Positions 7,690-18,672 of a stretch of DNA of 64,000 nt are shown one piece after another; positions within the stretch are counted from its first letter, which is position 1; every line of letters begins with the position of its first letter. The translations under genes were made by a program, and so were the position numbers. Source of the DNA: Bradyrhizobium glycinis (GTDB lineage: Bacteria > Pseudomonadota > Alphaproteobacteria > Rhizobiales > Xanthobacteraceae); contig NZ_JACCHQ010000018.1 in assembly GCF_016031655.1 (NCBI RefSeq), forward strand, positions 105,216 to 169,215. Direction: 5' to 3'. The notes below the pieces were generated by a model that saw nothing but the letters and a program-made list of their open reading frames with translations, searched no databases and was not told the origin of the DNA.

Positions 7690-9300
7690 GCCAACTGCTA
7701 GGCTCACTATGTCGGCGGAACCTCAACGGGCGCAGATCCCCGCGACCACATGCGTCGACACAAGTACGACCTATCATGTTTCAGCGGACCACTCGATCCA
7801 ATGCCGAACGCGATTCCGAGCCCGATGAAATAAAAATGAGCGATACTAAATGACCCGTACCCCTCCGCGGACGGCCAAAGGCTTCGCGGATGTATTCTCT
7901 ACTTTGAATTCGGCGCCCTCGAGTTCCTCCTCTGATCCATTCCGATCGCGGTCCACACGTGCTGATTGATGAGCCGCCGGCTGCACAATCAAGCAGAACG
8001 TGCAGCAGAACAATTGAAGTATCTCTCGAGCTCCGCAACCGCGCGCTCTTCCCAATCTGCAGCTTGCGCCAGCAATGAGTCTCCTCGACTTGGCCGAAAT
8101 GCCGCGGTTTGGCCGCACAGCGAAGCTATCGCGCGATACCGACGCACCTTTTCCATCACGGCTATCCCGGTCACGTGTGAATCTCCTCGCCTGCTATCCC
8201 CGGGCAAGAACTTACTCGAAACGTTAGCGGTCGCAGGCCGACGGCGGGATTGGTTGGCAGAACGTTGCGGATGGCGGCGACCGATAATGATATCTCCAGG
8301 AAGAACACATCCACGCCAAACCCGCCTCGTCGCTTGCCATATCTGGCGCTTCTGCACCCCGTTGGCTTCGCTTATGTTCAGGTAGCGAAGTCGAGAGATA
8401 GCTAACGGGAGCAAGGCAGCAAGCCCGATCGGACGATCGTGATCTGGCGTGTCTTTCAAACCCTTAACACGAGCGACCCGTATATTGGTGATTTGAGACA
8501 CGGAGCGCGGTGCTTTGCCGATATCCCTTTGCCTTCACGAGCAGCGACGGCACGCGGGCCTGGGCTTCTCCCTTCTGATCGCTACTGCGACTGAACAGTT
8601 GTCGACCTCCCCGATCAACAACCCAAATGTTGCTTAGCGACAGATCTTGTGAATCGCGCGCCTCTCGGCGGGAGGCAGGGCCTCGCATACGGGTTTCCGC
8701 GTCTCTTCGGTCGCTCGGCTTGGTTGACGTTGGCTGCGCGCTTGCGCGGCGGGAGCGCAAAAGGGAATAGTACGAGAATGAAGCGATTCAAACGGCGGCC
8801 AGACAGAGATGCTCATCGATATTCGTCGGAAGCTGTATGCGCGGAACCGCCGAAACGTAGACGGCCACAGCAGCGATCCTAATATTTGCGATCTACCGGA
8901 CGCAGATGACCCTTCCCCGATTGGTACCAGGGCGTCCCGATAACACGCGTTGCGCCAACTACATGCTCGAAAACGTGTGACAATTCCACACAACGATAGG
9001 CGGCGTCGTGGATCTGCTGACACTATCGTGCCTGTCAGCAATGGCTATCCCTCCAGAACGACGCTCGAGGGGTCAGGTGAGGTCGTCTTCACCGGCGACT
9101 AGCCATGCCAGGGTATTCCCGGTTTTGCGGCCGCGTGCAGCACGAAACGCAACGGCCAATTCGAGGCGACGCTTGAGCCAGCCGAAAGGTCTCTGGCCAT
9201 CAGCCTCCCAAAACAAGGAGGCGACGAGATCTCTTGCTTGTTTGTAGCATCTACCGAGCGACGTACGGACGGCCGACGGTTTGCGGGGCCGCTCGCGCAT
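7690..9300. other. Gene-poor interval (about 1.6 kb)
   Basis: No frame here has a ribosome-binding site, family resemblance or sustained coding character. Overlapping frames on both strands are short and of similar composition. I see no RNA gene or complete insertion sequence. It may be decayed mobile DNA. Confidence 0.4.
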
Positions 9301-9321
9301 TTGGCGACTAAGGGCATTCGG

Positions 9322-10032
9322 ATGATCACGCCGATTCGACGAAAGTGGAGTCCAAAAGAATTATTCAATGCTCTTACGCCAGAAATGTTCACTGCTGAGC
9401 CGTCGGCTATCCGCGCACGTTGGGACAAATTGTGGCCTGATCTATACACAGAATATGACGCCCGGTATTTGAAACAGGAAGTAGTGACGCGGATATTATC
9501 GCTTCCGATGAAGCTGCGCCATTCTTTGACGCTTGGGCAATTGACGAAGAGCGCCACACCGAGGGATTCATCCGGATCATTGAACTTGTCGCGAATGGGT
9601 CCGAAAGTGACCTTCGGGAGCGATTGGAAGCTCGATCGCATGATTTTGGTCCAATCGTCGAATATCTGAAGGACGAATTCTCCCTAATGGTTATTGATAG
9701 CATTTGATGAGATGTGCACTTGCCGCGCCTATGCAGCAGAAAGGCACTTTTATGTCACCCTTGGGCACAACACCTTCCATCATTGGCTGCGGGAGGTAAT
9801 TGCGGACGAGGCGGTCCATTCGATGAACGCTGTTAACGTCATCCGCGCTCGCTATCGCGACCGCATTGGCCAAGTCGGCACCATTCTGGATAACCTAATC
9901 CGCTCGACCGATAATCTACGCTATTGTGGCACCTTCGTCCTGGACTACTTCGGCACAACGTACTCCAAGGAGCTGCTCGCCGACTCCCGCCTCGCAATCA
10001 TGAGAAATATTGCCAAGCCGCTCATTGTGTAG
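9322..10032 (+). pseudogene. Frameshifted ferritin-like diiron protein
   Basis: Translation must change frame twice to give one continuous protein of about 235 residues. ATG 9322 opens MITPIRRKWSPKELFNALTP. The frame shifts near 9493-9495 (one base lost) into ...DEAAPFFDAWAIDEERHTEG..., which runs to TGA 9705. A second shift near 9690-9697 leads into DEMCTCRAYAAERHF...VIADEAVHSMNAV. The EERH and DEAVH motifs are the ExxH-type iron ligands of ferritin-like diiron oxygenases and desaturase relatives. The coding similarity persists in all three parts, so inactivation looks recent. The substrate is unknown. Sequencing error at two places is possible but less likely. Confidence 0.7.
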
Positions 10033-10039
10033 AGACAGA

Positions 10040-11120
10040 TGTGTGACAGCGAGACTGCCGAAAGTTGCACCGAGCCTCATATTGATGCTCATGCACAAGA
10101 TTCCCTCGTGTCGATGACGCCAAGTTGGCCTGACGCGTTATGCGCAACGTCGTGTTCTCGACCTGCCAACGGTTCACCTTTGGTGAGGATATTAAGCGTC
10201 GCGCGGATCGTGATTGATCCGATGATTGGTCCGATGATTGGTCCGGTTTTTTGCTCTGCTGTTTGCGAAAACGACCTGCGGCTCCCCCCCCCGCTCTGTC
10301 GAATTTCCCGCCATAAAAGTGGATCAGTATGAAGGGAAAGCGATGTCATAAAGAACTGGAGGTCGGTCACCTGCAAGGTGGCACTTACCCGCAGCCTCAG
10401 ACACCACGCCGCGCACTGCGCCAGCGGTCGAGGATAGAACGGATGATAGCACTGGCTTGCACCTTCCTGAAGAGAGTCGCGTCTTTTCCCCCACGGTCAG
10501 ATTAGCTCGGCCGCTTCGTTCCATTAAAGGTCCTTCTCGACCGACGCCACGTAGCGTCATCGGCGAAATCTGACCCAAGGCAAAGATCGCCGGTTCTGGT
10601 CGTTCGTCGACCTCTTCTTGGCGGAAACGTCCCCAACATCGCTTCGTCACCGACGCTGCGCCGTCTGCTGGGGCCCCGCTCCAAATTCGATCGTTTTCTC
10701 TGTGACACGATAATTCAGCTCCGCGTGAGCAGATGTATCGTTGTTAGTCGCGGCAAATGCGTTCAGCTTTTAGCTCGCAATCTGACGCTACGTAAGATTC
10801 GGTCGCTTCATGCAAATAGATAGCAGCCGCGCTGCGTCACATAGTTGGTCTATGGCAATACAACGATCGCTCCAGTCAGAGCGGTATTTGTTGACCCGCG
10901 CATTTCAGTCGCCCGCAAACCTCACGTAGATCACCAGTACGAGTGATTACTCTCATTCTCGGCCAGCATGACCAGACAACCCACTCGCTTAATGTTGAAA
11001 AGGTTCATCGGTCGCAGAGCTCTCATATAGAACGATCACCGCCCCTTCTTTCTGCCATGTTCACAACCAAAGCAGAGGAGCGCCGACGCGCACCTTGCGC
11101 GCGGCAGTAGCGAGTGTCTC
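10040..11120. other. Gene-poor interval with a 12-bp tandem repeat
   Basis: About 1.1 kb without a convincing gene. Near 10212-10242 the 12-mer CCGATGATTGGT is repeated in tandem (two full copies plus a degenerate one). Otherwise I see nothing I can name. Short frames on the minus strand around 10300-10650 could be transposase remnants but show no diagnostic motif. Confidence 0.35.
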
Positions 11121-11133
11121 AGGAGATATGCCC

Positions 11134-11883
11134 ATGGTGAAGCCGGTTGTAATTGTGGTAGGTGCGGACAAGGGAGGGGTCGGCAAGACAACCGTATCAC
11201 GAACGCTGCTGGACTACTTCAGCGTCAACAACGTGCAAACACGCGCGTTCGACACGGAGTCGCCACGAGGAACGCTGAAGCGCTTTTATCCCGAGATCAC
11301 CGAGATCGTCGACATGACCACGACGGCGGACCAGATGAAGATCTTCGATACCCTGAACTCAGGGCTGTCAGTCACTATCATCGATGCTCGCGCAGGCCTG
11401 CTGTCCTCTGCGTTGGCTTCCTTGCGTGACATCGGATTTCTGGACGCGGCACGGTCTGGCCAGATCACATTTGCTGTGTTCCACATCCTGGGATCATCTA
11501 TCGCTTCGCTAGACGAGATCGCCGAAACCGCGACCTTCATGAGTGGCGCCAAGTACTACTTGGTCAAGAACTTCATCAACGACACTCAATTCTTTCAGTG
11601 GGATCAAGCGACCTATAATACCTATTTTCACCGCATCAAACATGCCACTGAATTGACCATCCCGAAGCTCAACGAGATGGCCTATGAACAGGTGGAAGTC
11701 GCGTCCGTCCCGTTCGTAGACTTCGTCGCAAACAAGGGACGGAACGGCGAACCTGCGAACAACTCCTTCGTACTTCGCGGCTATGTCCGGCACTGGCTGG
11801 CAAATGTCTGGAGCGAATTTGACCGCATCAACCTGACGGAATTGGCCGGGGCCAAGGCCGCGACCCGGGCCGGCGAGAAGTAG
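11134..11883 (+). CDS. ParA/MinD-family ATPase, first of a tandem pair
   Basis: A 249-residue P-loop ATPase. The deviant Walker A motif GADKGGVGKTTVSR (residues ~9-22) has the signature lysine of the ParA/MinD/NifH superfamily. A Walker B-like segment reads VTIIDARAG, and a switch-region FDTESPRGTLKRF follows strand 2. No DNA-binding N-terminal extension is present, so this is a short 'type Ib/MinD-like' form. AGGAG at 11121-11125 favours ATG 11134 over ATG 11128. It is followed 59 bp later by a divergent paralogue. No parB, parS array, replication gene or conjugation gene is near. Such proteins position plasmids, chemoreceptors or large complexes at membranes. Here the cargo is unknown. Confidence 0.8.
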   Translation: MVKPVVIVVGADKGGVGKTTVSRTLLDYFSVNNVQTRAFDTESPRGTLKRFYPEITEIVDMTTTADQMKIFDTLNSGLSVTIIDARAGLLSSALASLRDIGFLDAARSGQITFAVFHILGSSIASLDEIAETATFMSGAKYYLVKNFINDTQFFQWDQATYNTYFHRIKHATELTIPKLNEMAYEQVEVASVPFVDFVANKGRNGEPANNSFVLRGYVRHWLANVWSEFDRINLTELAGAKAATRAGEK

Positions 11884-11942
11884 CCGAATAACCGGCGAGC
11901 TGGGGTCGGACCCACGTACGCAACGAAATTGATCTGCTGGCT

Positions 11943-12662
11943 ATGTTAGCGACCCCCATCTACATCATCTGCTCTCCTAGCCCGCAGGTCGGTAAAACAC
12001 TCGTCGCTCGGGCCATGAGCGAGTTCTTGCTGCTGAAGAACGGCACAGCGCGGTCGTTTGATGTCAACTTGAAAGAGCCGTCATTGCTCGACTTCCTCCC
12101 CCACATCACGGAGACCGCGGATGTGATCGACACCTACGGCAAGATGCAGCTGATGGACCCTCTTATCATTCATGACCGGGTACCCAAGGTAATCGATCTT
12201 GGCTTTCACGCATTCGACGAATTTTTCAAGATGTGCGAGGAGATTGGCTTCCTTAAGGAAGCGGCACGCTGCTATGTCGTCCCTACCATCATGTTCATCG
12301 CGAGCGCAGACCGGATCTCCTTTCGCGGCTATGAAATGCTGCAACGGCGAATTCCACCGTGGTCGCTGGTCACCGTCCACAACGAATTCGTGCTGCGCGG
12401 CGGATTACCTGAAGCGATGGATGGCGAGCGGGTAATTCGGATTCCCGCGCTTCCGCTGTTCATCAAAAGATATATAGACCGGCTTAGCTTTTCCTTCACT
12501 GGATATCTGCGCAACGAGAAGGACTGGTCCACCGAGCTCCATCAATGGATCCGGCGGAACTACACCATGTTTCGCGATCTGGATTCGAGTGTGATGCTGC
12601 GAGGATCCTATCGATCGCGGGGGACGGATATCGTTAGCCTACGTTGCACAAGGGCAACTTGA
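11943..12662 (+). CDS. ParA/MinD-like paralogue with an altered Walker A motif
   Basis: A 239-residue protein clearly paralogous to the preceding one (FDVNLKEPSLLDFLPHITETADV aligns with FDTESPRGTLKRFYPEITEIVDM; shared GFL-DAAR/GFLKEAAR). Its P-loop reads CSPSPQVGKTLVAR: the GKT remains, but the signature lysine and the GG of KGGxGKT are replaced by SPQ. It may bind nucleotide without ParA-type dimer-coupled hydrolysis, or act as a heteropartner of its neighbour. The start at ATG 11943 has only a weak ribosome-binding site (GCTGG). Function is not known. Confidence 0.7.
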   Translation: MLATPIYIICSPSPQVGKTLVARAMSEFLLLKNGTARSFDVNLKEPSLLDFLPHITETADVIDTYGKMQLMDPLIIHDRVPKVIDLGFHAFDEFFKMCEEIGFLKEAARCYVVPTIMFIASADRISFRGYEMLQRRIPPWSLVTVHNEFVLRGGLPEAMDGERVIRIPALPLFIKRYIDRLSFSFTGYLRNEKDWSTELHQWIRRNYTMFRDLDSSVMLRGSYRSRGTDIVSLRCTRAT

Positions 12663-12937
12663 GAATTCGGTCTGCGCGCAATCTATTCGCCGGCCTGTAA
12701 AGGATCGTTGTCCAATGTTCTCAATGATGTTCGCAAACCAACGCTGGAATTGCGGTATATGCATTTTTGCTGGGATCGTAAGTCTTTACCGTGATCGTCC
12801 GCAGTGGCGGCGCGACCAGCAATCGACGGAGCTGCTTGCCAAGGTTTTTCCAGACACGCCGGTCTCCCAAACGATGAAGGTTGATATTGACCTTGTGAGC
12901 GGCTCGGCGGATCGCCAGGCGTTCCGCCGGAGGACGG

Positions 12938-14569
12938 TCATAGCTGAAGGCCGAGTCTCTCGAGCACCCGGTGCATGACGGCGCTTTTGATCTCCCTGGC
13001 GATCTCGTTGCGTATCTGAGCGCCGAGCACCCGCTCGGCATCGGCATCACCTGTCAGACCATGCTCGGCCAGTCGTCCATCCAAGCGGGTTCGAAACTGT
13101 ACGCCCATCGCCTCGACGAGCCGCTCCTGCATTTCAGCATAGGCTTCTGGTGCGATGCGCCTCACCACGCTTTCCCATGGTTGCCAGCGCGTTGCCAGAT
13201 AATCCGGAAATTCCGCCGCTTCCTGGTTCCGCACTGATGCCTCGGCGCTGGCGACATCGCGCTCGGTCACGTGAGAGACGTTCATGAAGCGCATATCGGG
13301 AGCGATGTGCCGCAGCTCGAGCGGGTTCCGCAGCTGGGTCTGGTAGGCAAGGTAGACCTCGATCTCGTCGACGTCCGCGTCCGGATCAGCACGGCGAAGT
13401 GAGTTGACCCTCTCGCGCGCGATCCCTTCCAGAGCTTCCAAGCGAAACATGACACGGCCGCGCTGGAGCAGTTCGTCCACTCGCCCGTCATAGACGCCGT
13501 CCTCGACATCAGCGTTCAAGCGTGCAGTCTGCATCCCATTCCAGGCCAAAGTAATGCGATCTTCGCAGCTCGCGTTCGCCCCCGAAGCTAACTCGAAATA
13601 CTGCTCGCGCAAACGCGGCCTGACGGCTGCTTGCCGCAAATCTTCGGCGACAGCCTGGCGGAACGCCTCATTCCCATAGTTCACGGTGGCCCGCAGTCTG
13701 TCGAGGAAGCGTGCATACTCCGCGGAGCCCCCTTCATGGGCAAAACGCTGCCAAGCGGCCACTGTCGTGGGTTCGCCCTCAAGCCAGTCCGCTGCGACCT
13801 CTTGCAGGGGCCGCGACTGAACTTCCACCGGCCCATCCACGTTGGAGAGGAAAACCTGAGGGCCGGCATAGCGTCCGTCATGCATCGCTGTTGTTAGGCT
13901 CGCCAGTGCCCAATCGGCGAGCGGATTATTCTGCAAATCAACGCTCGAGTAGCGGCTTAGGTGCGTCAGCAGCGTCTCGGGCACGCTGGTCAGTTGATTG
14001 TTGCTCGCGCCGAGCCATAGGAGCCAGGGCGGGAGCGTCTCTGGCAGGCTGGTCAGGCGGTTGTAGCTGGCGCTGAGCCATTCGAGCTCAACTGGAAGAC
14101 GGGGGAGGTCCGTCAGCTGGTTGTACTCGACGTTCAGAAGCTGGAGTCCGGCTGGAAGCTGAGGAAGGTGGGTCAGGCGGTTACGGCGGGCGTACAACTC
14201 CTGAAGCGTCGCTGGAAGGCGTTCGGGCAGGCTGTTGAGCTGGTTGTCATCGACATTCAGGTGGCGCACACCGGCCAGAATGGACGTAGACAAGGCAGTC
14301 AGGGACAGAGACGATAGATCTAGCGGCTCATTGAGATCACCTGCGTCCCGCCAAGTCCTCGTTCGACTTACCGCCTCTTGCCGATCCCCCGATTGCCCCT
14401 GCCCGTCTTCGGCAGACCAGTCGGTCAACACCTCCTCCTGCCAGGCAGCGGACGCCTGCACGTCCATCACGGCCTCTCCCCACCGCGATGCGGCCGGAGA
14501 GCCTGGTTCGGAGCTTCCCGAGTCGGACGTTGCGGATGGACTGCCAGCGCCAAGCTGCTCTGTATTCAT
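12938..14569 (-). CDS. nopM: NopM-type T3SS effector: LRR plus NEL E3 ubiquitin ligase
   Basis: A 543-residue protein of the IpaH/SspH/NopM family. The disordered Ser/Gly-rich N terminus (1-80) carries the secretion signal. About five or six leucine-rich repeats follow (LNVDDNQLNSLPERLPATL, LYARRNRLTHLPQLPAGL, LNVEYNQLTDLPRLP and so on, residues ~95-215). The NEL domain (about 250-543) has the catalytic motif CEDR at C335/D337. In the family this Cys accepts ubiquitin from E2 and D337 assists. NopM homologues ubiquitinate plant targets and themselves and alter nodulation and flg22 signalling. I chose ATG 14569. Upstream codons in frame lack a ribosome-binding site. A tts box lies 280 bp upstream. 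Confidence 0.95.
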   Translation of the reverse strand: MNTEQLGAGSPSATSDSGSSEPGSPAASRWGEAVMDVQASAAWQEEVLTDWSAEDGQGQSGDRQEAVSRTRTWRDAGDLNEPLDLSSLSLTALSTSILAGVRHLNVDDNQLNSLPERLPATLQELYARRNRLTHLPQLPAGLQLLNVEYNQLTDLPRLPVELEWLSASYNRLTSLPETLPPWLLWLGASNNQLTSVPETLLTHLSRYSSVDLQNNPLADWALASLTTAMHDGRYAGPQVFLSNVDGPVEVQSRPLQEVAADWLEGEPTTVAAWQRFAHEGGSAEYARFLDRLRATVNYGNEAFRQAVAEDLRQAAVRPRLREQYFELASGANASCEDRITLAWNGMQTARLNADVEDGVYDGRVDELLQRGRVMFRLEALEGIARERVNSLRRADPDADVDEIEVYLAYQTQLRNPLELRHIAPDMRFMNVSHVTERDVASAEASVRNQEAAEFPDYLATRWQPWESVVRRIAPEAYAEMQERLVEAMGVQFRTRLDGRLAEHGLTGDADAERVLGAQIRNEIAREIKSAVMHRVLERLGLQL

Positions 14570-14848
14570 TTGATGTCGTCTCTTGAGTAACAAAACCGAG
14601 CGAACGCACCCGTAGAACGGTCAATCCCCAACCAGGGGTGACACTCCACCGGCCAACTGCAAAAGGCGCGATCACACAGCCGGGCCGTCACGCACGACTG
14701 CTGCGAGTGCCACCGAATAGTTGCAGACGGTGCAGCGAACGAAGGCAAAGTCTCGTTGCTGGATCGGTTTGATCTTGAAGTCCATCCCGGTCTCGTCTGC
14801 CAGATCTCGCCCCGTTGAGCCGTCGTGCACGCGAGTAGCGAGGTTCAT

Positions 14849-14878
14849 GATACGAGAGCTAGCTGTCCATAAGCTGAC
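14849..14878 (-). promoter_or_regulatory. tts box of nopM
   Basis: Minus strand from 14878: GTCAGCTTATGGACAGCTAG, with GTAT at positions 26-29. It shows the same invariant positions as the boxes of nopE1 and nopC. It lies 280 bp ahead of the nopM ATG, a long but acceptable leader. Confidence 0.8.
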
Positions 14879-14879
14879 G

Positions 14880-16140
14880 GACCGCGGAGCGAGAAATTAC
14901 GGATGGGTCTCCCTCACTTTCTGGACTTGAAGGCTCGGCGCTCAGTAAACGAAAGCTGCCGCCGCACGCCGGAAGCGGCGCTTGGGACGAGGCGGTCCTA
15001 CTGCTACCTGCCATCAAACGCATATGTAACAGCTGAGCTTAAGGGCTTCCGTCGCGCCTAACGCCGCTCGCCCCTGGGTACGAAAAGCGGCGCGCACCCG
15101 ATCTTAACAACACGGGTCGGACAAATTTCTTCGATGACGCGTTCCGCACACATGGCCACGCGAATCGGCCTCCCTCGGCTCATCGTCGCATATCTCGACG
15201 TGGGCAATGGCCCATGAGGCGGTTCTTGACCTTACCCGTTCGACTGAATGATTTGGCAGATGAATCGGCAATGGTTCAACAGAGTTTCTACCTCGATCTC
15301 AGTACAGTTTTGTCAGTGGCACTGGCGCACGGCTTCCCGTGCGTGAGCTGCACAATTCTGACAACTCCACAGCGGCACTCCACTATTTAGAGTGCCGAAT
15401 GATCATGCGAATGGCCCTAATTTCGACCTTCCCAATCAGAACGCCCTCAAGCTGCAACACATAAAGAACTATTCTCTGGCAAACGCCCCGGACGGCCCGA
15501 CCTCTGGTTTTTCAGCCCAACGCGGCGTGTCGCGGCGCAGCGCCACGATCTTCCGGCGCGGATGCTTTGCCCCAACTCGGCACTACTCTATGATTTTTGA
15601 CCACGGGGACGGCGCAACGGCAAAATCGAGTCGTTCAAAGACAGCTCCGCGCGCTCACGGCCTGCTTATCGGAATTTCGCCTGGGACGGCAAGTGCTTCG
15701 GCCAAGAGTTGACGTGAAGCCGCTGAAGGTTGGCTGGTGTTTTCTGAAACGCTGAGACGATCACACCAACCTGCTGATCTGCGACCTGGCTCACGTCGGT
15801 GAAATCCGGGTTACGTTCGATTTTTCAGGCTGAGGTCTGACATCGACTTAACCGCTCTGCGGTGTTGGCGCACCAATCAATCCTACTGGAGCGCCGGAAT
15901 TATGCAGGGCGCACGAGCGTCGTGCCGCAAAAGCGCGAAAATTTGCCGCGAATTCTCGTCACGCGCACGGTGTCCGATGATATTGACGATAAGAGCTGCA
16001 TACATCGGCTTGCTCGCACCTCCGGGGAGAACGGGCGGCAAGCTGCAAGTCCTAGGGTCAAATCGGCAGGAGCGCGGAGCCAAGGAATGGCTATCGATGG
16101 CGATCGCCATGCTTGATACTTAGCGCCCAAATGAAGTGAA
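14880..16140. other. Gene-poor interval with two small hairpins
   Basis: No convincing gene. Two hairpins occur close together: CGCACGG-CTTC-CCGTGCG near 15327-15344, and CGGCACTC...GAGTGCCG near 15373-15397. Neither has a U-run, so I do not call a terminator or an sRNA. Confidence 0.35.
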
Positions 16141-16146
16141 TCTGTG

Positions 16147-16446
16147 ATGACTTCGATTGACGATACATTGAGTGAGATCAGATGGCTGCGGAACGAAATC
16201 TGGCGCTGCCGCCGATCACTTAAAACTGTATTACCTGCCGCGGAGCGCCAGGCCGTTGAGAAGCGACTGCATGAACAGCTTTCTGCCTTTGAACGGCTCT
16301 TGTCGTCGGCATTTCCTTTGACCTTGAGCTCTAAAGTGTATTCGGGCAAGAGCACCACGATCGGGCAAACCGGCTCCTCTGAAGCGCTGATGGTGAACGT
16401 CGCAATACCATCAAGCGGCCTCTTCGGGAAGCCGAATAGCGGCTAA
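16147..16446 (+). CDS. Small hypothetical protein, helical N terminus
   Basis: A 99-residue ORF. The first ~60 residues (SIDDTLSEIRWLRNEIWRCRRSL...ERQAVEKRLHEQLSAFERLL) form a predicted amphipathic helix or coiled coil. The remainder is Ser/Gly-rich. No family is recognised. The ribosome-binding site is weak. A -24/-12-like element (TGG 16098, GC 16111, correct 10-base spacing but poor flanks) precedes it. It may be a genuine small gene, because frame-specific composition is better than in neighbouring empty DNA. Confidence 0.4.
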   Translation: MTSIDDTLSEIRWLRNEIWRCRRSLKTVLPAAERQAVEKRLHEQLSAFERLLSSAFPLTLSSKVYSGKSTTIGQTGSSEALMVNVAIPSSGLFGKPNSG

Positions 16447-16649
16447 CAAAAGAGGCCTCCTAACTCTCAAGTGCACCTTGAGCAGGCCAGCCGAAGGCAA
16501 TCCCAAAGCTGAGAAGCAAACCTTCACCCTAACGTTCCGTCGCTGAAGCTTCGAGCCCGATTGACTTTCGGCCGCAGCCGGCCAAACCGCGGCACACGCC
16601 CGTCTAAACATCTCTGTCGCTTGAGTTCTGAAACTACCGCTCGGACAGT

Positions 16650-16967
16650 TCACTCTCGATGAAGGACGACCGGCAGCCTGTTGAGGCGTCGTCTCGGTCC
16701 GCCGTTTCTCGCGGCCGCGATTGGCACTATGCGTCGGCATTCGCCGCGTAAGTTTTTAAAGTTGTCCCTAAGACAAAACATCACCACGTCCACATCGCTA
16801 CGCCCGGTAAAGCGGTCACAGAAGCGGATCACGTCTGGTCCGCACGGGGTCAGGACTTCCTCGGCCCGCCGATCTCGCGCGCGAGCCTGTGCTGTGCACC
16901 ACGTCGCTGCGATTGCAATGGCAGCGAGGGCGGCTGCGCAGCGATGCGCATTCCAAGTCCAGCTCAT
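16650..16967 (-). CDS. Secreted small cysteine-rich protein
   Basis: A 105-residue protein. MSWTWNAHRCAAALAAIAIA...AQARA is a typical Sec signal peptide (cleavage after about residue 26). The mature part holds CGPDVIRFC...VVMFCLRDNFKNLRGEC, a Cys-rich repeat pattern (C-x7-C ... C-x11-C) as in small periplasmic 'cysteine-rich repeat' proteins of rhizobia. It ends in a basic tail. ATG 16967 is chosen because it starts exactly at the signal peptide. A longer frame upstream is without support. Function is unknown. Periplasmic disulfide-bonded binding or stress protein is a guess. Confidence 0.6.
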   Translation of the reverse strand: MSWTWNAHRCAAALAAIAIAATWCTAQARARDRRAEEVLTPCGPDVIRFCDRFTGRSDVDVVMFCLRDNFKNLRGECRRIVPIAAARNGGPRRRLNRLPVVLHRE

Positions 16968-17199
16968 TTGTCGCTGTTGATTCACGAAACCGCTCTTAAG
17001 CCGCATATCCTTTACCATTTTTTTCTTTGGCCAGCGGCGTGCTCTGTTTACGGATTGAGCCACCTTGGCAGGCACTGCCTCGCTGTTGCGGGGCCGTGCA
17101 ATCATTCGCGGCCCTCGAATCATCGTCCGGCCACGCGCAACCCGCATTACCAAGACCGAGATACAACAGAGATCGGCCGTTTGGCCTTGTGTGGCCATG

Positions 17200-18660
17200 T
17201 TGGCTCCAAAGTGGCGTTCTGCTTCGCAATGCGTACAACCTGACGTTAGGGCCGATTCAAGTACTTTGAGAGCGCGGCAAGTGCGTGTATACGCGCGGAG
17301 AAGGGCATACCAAGATTGAGGGGATTAGGAAAACTTCTCGAGAACTGCACGGCTGACCGGCCCGCCGCCCGGGAAGGAACGTCCCCGATGTTGATCAATG
17401 ACGCTCAGCCTCGTGTTGGGATTGAAGGCGCAAGAGCGCGCATAGTGACGATCAGCGACGAGCTGCGTCGACGCAGCTCGCTTTGTTCGCGATCCCAACC
17501 AGAGCGGGATCAAAGAGTTCGTTACGATGGAGCTCCGAGTAGTACAGAGGTTTAGACCGACAAGGCCGCCTGCCGTCGTCGTGTTGGCAATTGCTTCAGA
17601 CCAGCTCAGCTTGAGGCTGTGGAGTCGACGCAGGGGACAGTTGCGACAATCACCATCCAGGCCACCCTATCCTGACCTCCGCCAGCGGAGCTCCAAGGTC
17701 GAAGCCGCTGAGGCGCGGCGGCTGCTACTAACATTGACCTGCGGTCGCACGCGGACCGCGCGTGACGTTCGCCCCCCAGCACCTGGTTGCAACGACGGGC
17801 GGCGCGAGCTGAATTGCGCCCGCGACCGGAGCTGCGAGCAAGACGCCCCCTTCTAACGGGCGGACAATACATGTCATCAGCCCTTTTTTCCCAGCGCTCC
17901 GCTGCCGACCTTCTCGTCCGCGCAGATCGGGACAAATCGGACAACATGTACTTGTGCATCATTGACAAGTGTTACAGGCGGATATTTGCCAAAGCGCCGT
18001 CCAATACCGAAGGTGATGGTATCGTCATCGGCCGCCATCTAGTAGCTCCTGCATGTGCGCTTGGTGACGCGAGCGTCGGAAGCTCTACAAGAGATGCGGC
18101 GATCCAACACTCCGAGAGCCGCTACAAATCCTCCTTGTCTCCAGCCGCGCAGATATTTTCCAACCGGCACGCGGATTGCTGGGTGAGGATCAGCCAGGTG
18201 CCGCAGAGCGAAGCACTTGCGGCGGAGCCGGAGCAATGAGGCTTATCCGATACATCCTGATCGATCCAGCTTTGATGCGACCTGCATCCGAGAATGCCGA
18301 CGCCACGACTATCCGGCCGCGCCAACTTCAAATCGGCTCCTAAAGCACTGGCATGCTTGATGCGGACCTCCCACCCCGAGCCGGTATTCAGCTCTGGCCT
18401 GAGCCGCCATGCTTACCGCCAAACTCCTCAAGCCGCGCCATTTGGGCATACAGCAGAAGCCCTCCTCGGGCTCGCTAGGCAGGGCGAGAACCTCACGGTG
18501 ATGGAAAGGTGCTTTGCCTTTCATTGGCAAGCGCAAAGGGCGCCTAATCGCCACGATTCCTGCGGCGCGGAGATGCTTAACAAGCCTCCGGTCGTCACAC
18601 CGGTTCTGCAGCCCGCCATCGCATGTGTGTGCTCGTGGCTTGGATGGGAAGATGCAACAC
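17200..18660. other. Gene-poor interval upstream of modC
   Basis: About 1.5 kb in which no frame resembles a known family. In particular I find no remnant of modA or modB, which normally precede modC. Short frames on both strands overlap extensively and lack ribosome-binding sites. Confidence 0.35.
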
Positions 18661-18672
18661 AGGTGTAGGTTC

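Noticed and set aside
10324..10650. Possible transposase remnant
   Set aside because: No DDE motif, inverted repeats or family signature could be found; only suspicion from the context remains.
14105..14135. GTCAGCTGGTTG repeats resembling tts boxes
   Set aside because: They are inside the leucine-rich repeats of nopM, where the repeat coding sequence creates the pattern several times.
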